NCBI GenBank assembly: GCA_000149265.1
Contig: CH002876.1
Span: forward strand, 96,736-160,735
Direction: 5' to 3'
DNA: 64,000 nucleotides
Source: Ciona savignyi
Taxonomy: Eukaryota > Chordata > Ascidiacea > Phlebobranchia > Cionidae
Part shown: piece after piece, positions 60,501 through 64,000 of the stretch
Position numbering within the stretch: the first letter of the stretch is position 1
Layout of the letters: the number at the start of each line of letters is the position of its first letter
The notes under the pieces: generated by a model
Database searches by the model: none
Told to the model about the DNA's origin: nothing
The model's input: the letters and a program-made list of their open reading frames with translations, nothing else
Program-made: the position numbers and the translations under genes

Positions 60501-62899
60501 TAATCACCTTCAGTCGTTTTCGGAAGTTTTTAGGTATGTTCCAAAATTCTAATCTCTACGGGGTATAAGTGGCACTGCATTGGAGTTTGTTTAAAACACC
60601 TATCATATCAACACTCTACCTCCTGTACTCAAAGTACTTTTGCCTTTTCTTTCTTACAAAACCCTGACCCCTCTTTTTATAAACCGCCAAGGTCTACCTC
60701 ATAATCACTAGTGTGGTGTTCGGAATGTTTCCATTAATAAAAAATACTCGGTTGGGTTCATAAGTTAGGCATTCGATGGAGCCTTTAACCAGGATGTTTA
60801 ATTTGGGGCAAAAGTCAAAGCAATGTCTCCACCTGGTAATACACACTTTAACAACCCTGGTATCTCAATTATAGGGTATTCTGCATTCATCAATCCCTAC
60901 TTCTATTTACAATAAGAACGAAAATGATGACACTAAAACAATTTCAGCAAGGCAATTATGGTACTCTGGTGTTACCTGATTTAAACCAACTGCTGTTTTA
61001 ATAAATTAGGAATAACATAACCACCTTGGTATTCCAGTAAATCTGCTTCATTGTAGTAAATGTAGCCAGATGTGCAAATACATGACCCATCACTGGATTG
61101 GAATGCCCTGTTGAAACCTGTGAAAACAAAGCATTGTTAAGCTGTGTATGGTGGTAGTTAGAGAGAATTAAATCAATTGTTTAAGCTAAGATATATTCTG
61201 TCGAAGTATGGAAAATATAGAGGCAATTTTAAATATAAAAATTGGACTTCACTTTAAAGAAATACGCAAATGGTACAAATTGAGTTGTAGTTTATATTGA
61301 GTTTTTTGGGCAAGCATATTGCAATGAGTTGTTAATAAAACAAAAGTAGTAGTTTGCATCCTTGAAAATGAAATAAAGTTTCATTCTCGATAAAAAATGT
61401 ACAATATTATTTTTATGGTATTTTGTGTGGCCAAAAAACTTTCAGTTTCGGATTTAAAATCAGTACGTACCGACACAAGTGCATTCTGTAGCTCCAACAC
61501 CTGATACAGCAGAACTTCCACAGGGAAAGCAAGCTGGCTGCCCCACCAAGTTGTTGTACATTCCTGCCTGACATGGTTGGCACACCGAGAACACTGAGCC
61601 GGCCAGCTCACCGTACATGCCGGCCGGACAGGGGACGGGTTGCCCCGTTGTCCCGCCCACGGGGCAGTAGTGACCGACTGGACACACGTTGGGTTGGTAG
61701 TTACCAGTGCCTGTGGACAGTATGAACAACATATGGTATTACCAAGTTAACGAAAAGTGGATGGTATTACCAAGTTAAGGGAAAGTGGATGGTATTACCA
61801 AGTTAACGAAAAGTGGATGGTATTACCAAGTTAACGAAAAGTGGATGGTATTACCAAGTTAACGAAAAGTGGATGGTATTACCAAGTTAACGAAAAGTGG
61901 ATGGTATTACCAAGTTAACGAAAAGTGGATGGTATTACCAAGTTAAGGGAAAGTGGATGGTATTACCAAGTTAAGGGAAAGTGGATGGTATTACCAAGTT
62001 AACGAAAAGTGGATGGTATTACCAAGTTAACGAAAAGTGGATGGTATTACCAAGTTAACGAAAAGTGGATGGTATTACCAAGTTAACGAAAAGTGGATGG
62101 TATTACCAAGTTAAGGGAAAGTGGATGGTATTACCAAGTTAACGAAAAGTGGATGGTATTACCAAGTTAACGAAAAGTGGATGGTATTACCAAGTTAACG
62201 AAAAGTGGATGGTATTACCAAGTTAAGGGAAAGTGGATGGTATTACCAAGTTAACGAAAAGTGGATGGTATTACCAAGTTAACGAAAAGTGGATGGTATT
62301 ACCAAGTTAAGGGAAAGTGGATGGTATTACCAAGTTAAGGGAAAGTGGATGGTATTACCAAGTTAAGGGAAATGAGTTTAAAATAGTGCGTTGGGTAATG
62401 CGTAAAAACGAAAGATAAACATTTTAAACAACTTTTCAATCAGTTAAAGGTAAGTTAAGATACAACTTCAGTCAATTGAAATCAACATATTTAAGCCTTT
62501 TTTAGCAAGATTAGACTATAAAAACAAACAGAGAAAATACGATTTAAAATATTGTTGAAAATGATTAGAAAAAAGGAACATTCTTAAAAAAGTATTATAA
62601 CCATTATTAAATACAAAAAAATAACAAAGAAACAAAAATCATAAACAATTTGAAAAATGTGCAACCTTCAGGACAGTAGAATCCAGCTGGACAGGGTAAA
62701 CATTTGTCATCAGTTGACGAGTTGCGATACGAACCACTCGGACATATCATGCACGCCGTTGTCAAGTTGCTCCTCAGACCCGATATATTGAGTGGCTGAT
62801 ACCCCACATCGCATGGAATGGGGTTCCCAGTTCCCTCGGGGCAATAGAATGGGTACAGGCACATTGTGAAGTTGTATGAACCCTCAGGACAGTAATAAC
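37290..62899 (-). CDS. Giant type I membrane protein: cysteine-rich modules, TM helix, long coiled coil (5' end outside window)
   Basis: I placed 43 exons from 62666-62899 down to 37290-37476. Every junction is GT-AG and all 42 phases agree, giving 2,035 residues to a TAA at 37290-37292. Domain order: GCC2/GCC3-like modules (62666-62899, 61471-61710); a cysteine-rich exon (60255-60469); a Thr-rich stretch (59480-59627); an ARRRRS furin-like site (58497-58671); beta-rich ectodomain exons (57515-57639, 57109-57245); one transmembrane helix (55834-56005); a charged coiled-coil tail from about 55 kb to 41.4 kb; and a compact C-terminal domain (38500-40516). The orientation follows from the N-terminal cysteine modules, the helix followed by WRPR, and the Lys/Glu-rich cytoplasmic side. 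I do not recognise a named protein. A link between a surface ectodomain and a long cytoplasmic rod suggests adhesion or cortical anchoring, which is inference. The first exons, including any signal peptide, lie beyond the last exon seen. Confidence 0.85.
37450..37764. repeat. Tandem duplication of about 160 bases over the last exon boundary of the giant gene
   Basis: Copy 1 (about 37450-37611) spans the first bases of the last coding exon, its acceptor and upstream intron. Copy 2 (about 37612-37764) repeats this in the intron, with the landmarks 'aagaggcctc', 'gatattgagttagg', 'tatacgcgtcagtgtgat' and 'taacacaggtaat' in the same order. Copy 2 keeps a possible acceptor (gactttag) but has no matching donor. 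Confidence 0.8.
38395..38465 (-). repeat. SINE fragment in intron of the giant gene
   Basis: Short remnant: 'tttgttcaatccattaatac' and 'aaccgactagcaagctgct' match the middle of the SINE in reverse. Confidence 0.45.
40595..41112 (-). repeat. SINE, minus orientation, split by a hAT-type element
   Basis: SINE sequence runs 40595-40788 (attcatgtttatcccgcagt ... ctagctagcgaccagtttcg ... actgaaaggcgatgcactaa). It resumes at 41087-41112 (cactaaaccatcagactaac cggtcgg), which completes the tRNA-like head. The eight bases CACTAAAC are present on both sides of the insert. Confidence 0.82.
40789..41086. mobile_element. hAT-type MITE nested in a SINE
   Basis: A 298-base element with perfect 15-base inverted ends (CAGGGATGTCCAACC ... 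GGTTGGACATCCCTG) and an exact 8-base target duplication (CACTAAAC, 40781-40788 and 41087-41094). CAGGG-type ends with an 8-base duplication are the hAT signature. The 'gtgggccgc' subterminal motif appears at both ends. It has no coding capacity, so it was moved by a hAT transposase acting in trans. Confidence 0.92.
43190..43372 (+). repeat. Diverged SINE in intron of the giant gene
   Basis: It carries 'gttggtgtgaggtaatacga', 'aacgccccttgaatttttt', and a second 'gcgaggtaatctgatacttg' block followed by 'ttccattcacagagataaaa'. The 3' half appears twice. Confidence 0.55.
44730..45002. repeat. Minisatellite, unit about 60 bases, about 4.5 copies
   Basis: The unit contains 'gaaatgaatgaaatttaact', 'gaaccgcacatacctatggt' and 'aatgcatagtagcatgataa', with point differences between copies. 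It lies in the intron immediately 5' (in transcript sense) of exon 44603-44717; the array ends about 15 bases from the acceptor. Confidence 0.85.
45474..45500. repeat. TA dinucleotide repeat
   Basis: A run of about 13 TA units, in an intron of the giant gene. Other short runs of this kind lie at about 1470-1506 and 40066-40083. Confidence 0.9.
45860..45975 (+). repeat. Diverged SINE fragment
   Basis: Contains 'gttagaccatcagccgaaag' and 'atatacaacacactgcaaca', matching the head and middle of the SINE. Confidence 0.45.
46069..46594. repeat. Minisatellite, unit 66 bases, about 8 copies, abutting a splice donor
   Basis: The landmark 'agttttggattgta' recurs at a 66-base spacing (46135, 46201, 46267, 46333, 46399 and onward). 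Each unit also carries 'accacaagtcttacac', 'agatccatgttacaa' and 'cccacaaacctag'. The array runs into the donor of exon 46595-46699. On the transcript strand each unit contains CTAG|GTTTGTGG, against TCAG|GTTTGTGG at the real donor. Confidence 0.9.
47652..47770. repeat. Inverted repeat (hairpin) in intron of the giant gene
   Basis: The arm TTTTCTGCCGATTTAGCTAT (47654 onward) is perfectly inverted at 47744-47765, each arm continuing through GGG and a GCGCC/GGCGT pair. The loop is about 60 bases with the partly repeated 'tttttacaaacg'. It could be a very small MITE-like element. Confidence 0.75.
54617..54845 (-). mobile_element. Possible LINE 3' end
   Basis: On the minus strand it ends in 'gggcaaaaaatgaataaa' followed by three CTAAA-type units. 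A unique segment ending in a short microsatellite tail is typical of CR1/L2-like LINEs. No protein-coding part is present, so the call is weak. Confidence 0.35.
55834..56005 (-). other. Transmembrane exon of the giant gene
   Basis: Encodes a run of about 21 hydrophobic residues (starting [19 protein letters not shown]), then the stop-transfer WRPRD and a basic, tyrosine-rich juxtamembrane stretch ([19 protein letters not shown]). This fixes the membrane topology: cysteine-rich side outside, coiled coil inside. The helix falls at about residue 528-548 of the part of the protein visible here. Confidence 0.88.
56074..56113. repeat. CA dinucleotide repeat
   Basis: An 'acacac' run broken once by 'acat', inside the intron just upstream of the transmembrane exon. 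Confidence 0.95.
56925..57062 (-). repeat. Diverged SINE fragment
   Basis: In reverse it shows the SINE middle: 'ataaagctattgcagagtat' and 'caaagtgcattgctcaagaa' followed by 'cacaaccaa'. Confidence 0.45.
58672..59479. other. Intron of the giant gene, no other feature seen
   Basis: AT-rich intron sequence between exons 59480-59627 and 58497-58671. A small plus-strand open frame at 58746-59006 shows no family features and no splice context. Confidence 0.5.
61732..62371. repeat. Minisatellite, unit 28 bases, about 23 copies in two alternating types
   Basis: The 28-base unit reads ATGGTATTACCAAGTTAA plus either CGAAAAGTGG (type A) or GGGAAAGTGG (type B). Order from the left: A B, five A, two B, four A, B, three A, B, two A, three B. 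Copies within each type are otherwise identical, a sign of very recent spread. It starts about 20 bases from the acceptor of exon 61471-61710 and lies within the intron between the two GCC2/GCC3-type exons. Confidence 0.93.
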
Positions 62900-63164
62900 C
62901 TGGGTAAGGGTTTTTTGTGATAATGCAGCAAGAGGTTTAGGCGACTGTTTGCATAAAGTCAGCCGTCGTATTCGTAGGCACATCGTGAAATTTATAGAGG
63001 TTATTTTTGCGTTACAGACAAAACAGTTTGTTTTTGCATGTGATATAAAATTTAAATCCAACGCTGAATGTTACATTTTGGGACATTAGGAACCAAATGA
63101 CAGTGGCATAGTCTGCTAGATATGTTAAGATAGACAAGATCTCAACAGCGATTGTTTATATTAG

Positions 63165-63390
63165 ATAATTAATAGTCAGATTATCTCGTGCACACCGTCG
63201 GATTACCGCAGCAATTTTAGTGTTTTGTGTATTATCGAAACGTTCCCTGTACTTTGATAGAAGGACATATCCATTCACTGGGTTCAGGCAATATCCTCTA
63301 ATTATCTTGCCAATCCATGGACAAATCCCACTAGATATAGCGACCAGTTTTGATTCTGCAACCCTTTGACTGAAAGGAAACCTCACCGAT
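63165..63390 (-). repeat. SINE, minus orientation
   Basis: In reverse it shows 'agtcagattatctcgtgcac', 'accgtcggattaccgcagca', 'cactgggttcaggcaatatc' and 'gcgaccagttttgattctgc', the SINE order from 3' end to head. Confidence 0.7.
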
Positions 63391-63431
63391 AACTATTCCC
63401 CACGTTATGTGCCTTTTATGGCTAATATTCT

Positions 63432-63867
63432 CAGGCCCGGTGCTAGGAACCGCGGGGCCCAATTAGAAATGTGATGGCGGGGCCCCTACTCTTCATAGCA
63501 CAAATTATGGGTGTTTATATATCATAAAATACATACCAGTACATACAAACTACAAAAATAGACATTTAATACTTGCTATAAAACAAATTAAAGGTAATGT
63601 GGATGCTTATTTACGATATATTGTTTTACTTCCAAACATATATATTGTTTAGCAACCATATTCATTATGATGTAACAGAAAGACACAGAAATATAAATTT
63701 GACGTAGTTACGATGCATAACAAATTGATATTATGAGAAATAATATTATTTCACCTTTTATTTTACGTTTCAGTAGTATTTTAAACCTCGTAATACAGAA
63801 AGGGGGCCCTTCAAGGTGCGGGGCCCAATTTAATCTAATCGGTCAAATCGACCTAAAACCGGCCCTG
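63432..63867. mobile_element. hAT-type MITE, 436 bases
   Basis: The ends CAGGCCCGGTGCTAGG and (inverted) CAGGGCCGGTTTTAGG match at 13 of 16 bases. They are flanked by an exact 8-base target duplication, AATATTCT (63424-63431 and 63868-63875). The subterminal GGGGCCCAATT occurs near both ends. It has no transposase. End sequence and duplication length fit the hAT superfamily; it differs from the element at 40789. Confidence 0.9.
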
Positions 63868-64000
63868 AATATTCTGGTTCCGGCGAAACTGTGGACCCAC
63901 CTATACTATCATATTGTTACTGGGATTAAGAAGATCAATAAGTTTTTAAGAGAACAACTTAAACTTTAGTACAAACAAAAACATTTTAATAATATACACA

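Larger units (their letters stand above)
57109..62899 (-). other. Ectodomain exons of the giant gene
   Basis: Exons, 5' to 3', are 62666-62899, 61471-61710, 61025-61117, 60255-60469, 59480-59627, 58497-58671, 58093-58192, 57515-57639 and 57109-57245. The first two begin and end in phase 1 at GYYCPEG/FYCPEG boundaries, the hallmark of shuffled extracellular modules. They carry repeats such as [33 protein letters not shown] and CQAGMYNN. The 60255-60469 exon has 12 or more cysteines. Potential N-glycosylation sites include NLT, NFT and NIS. The last two exons contain [13 protein letters not shown] and [10 protein letters not shown], the latter like a short beta-sandwich edge. The segment ends with phase 1 into exon 56416-56529. 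Confidence 0.8.

Noticed and set aside
61732..62371. CRISPR-like array
   Set aside because: Units are contiguous with no unique spacers, and the context is an intron of an animal gene. It is a minisatellite.

Overview
This is animal nuclear DNA: AT-rich, with genes cut into many small exons by GT-AG introns of about 50 to 1,000 bases. It also has tRNA-headed SINEs in both orientations and an intron-containing tRNA-Tyr. The compact introns, the gene families and the SINE type suggest an ascidian such as Ciona. That assignment is an inference; no diagnostic marker was checked. Two runs of exactly 100 N (6821-6920 and 23419-23518) are assembly gaps of unknown size.

Bases 1 to about 28,600 hold a tandem array of alpha-1,3-fucosyltransferase-like genes (GT10 family). 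Two six-exon copies read through intact, at 3389-6305 and 10728-13938. A third (24174-27382) has one extra G in its last exon. A fourth, of which only the last exon lies in the window (154-674), has a 32-base deletion at nearly the same codon. The copies are mosaics of one another. The second and third share near-identical 5' halves, but the second has the 3' half and the 5'-truncated LINE of the first. A repeat-rich block of about 5 kb (18426-23418), with the look of a foldback element, interrupts a SINE. Sequence matching the DNA just upstream of that SINE reappears right after the second gap.

Bases 29,699 to 33,154 carry an eight-exon plus-strand gene for a small secreted protein: signal peptide, three-finger (Ly6/uPAR-like) domain, Sushi domain, then a von Willebrand A domain whose metal site has decayed. 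A minus-strand tRNA-Tyr with a 14-base intron follows at 34267-34353, then an unannotated inverted-repeat DNA transposon (35436-36385).

Bases 62,899 down to 37,290 hold one very large minus-strand gene. I could place 43 consecutive exons with every junction in phase, giving at least 2,035 residues; the 5' end lies beyond the window. The product reads as a type I membrane protein: cysteine-rich GCC2/GCC3-type modules, an ectodomain with a furin-like RRRR site, one transmembrane helix, a charged coiled-coil tail of roughly 1,100 residues, and a compact C-terminal domain. I do not recognise it as a named protein and regard it as the most interesting system here. Its introns hold several minisatellites, a hAT element nested in a SINE, and hairpins.
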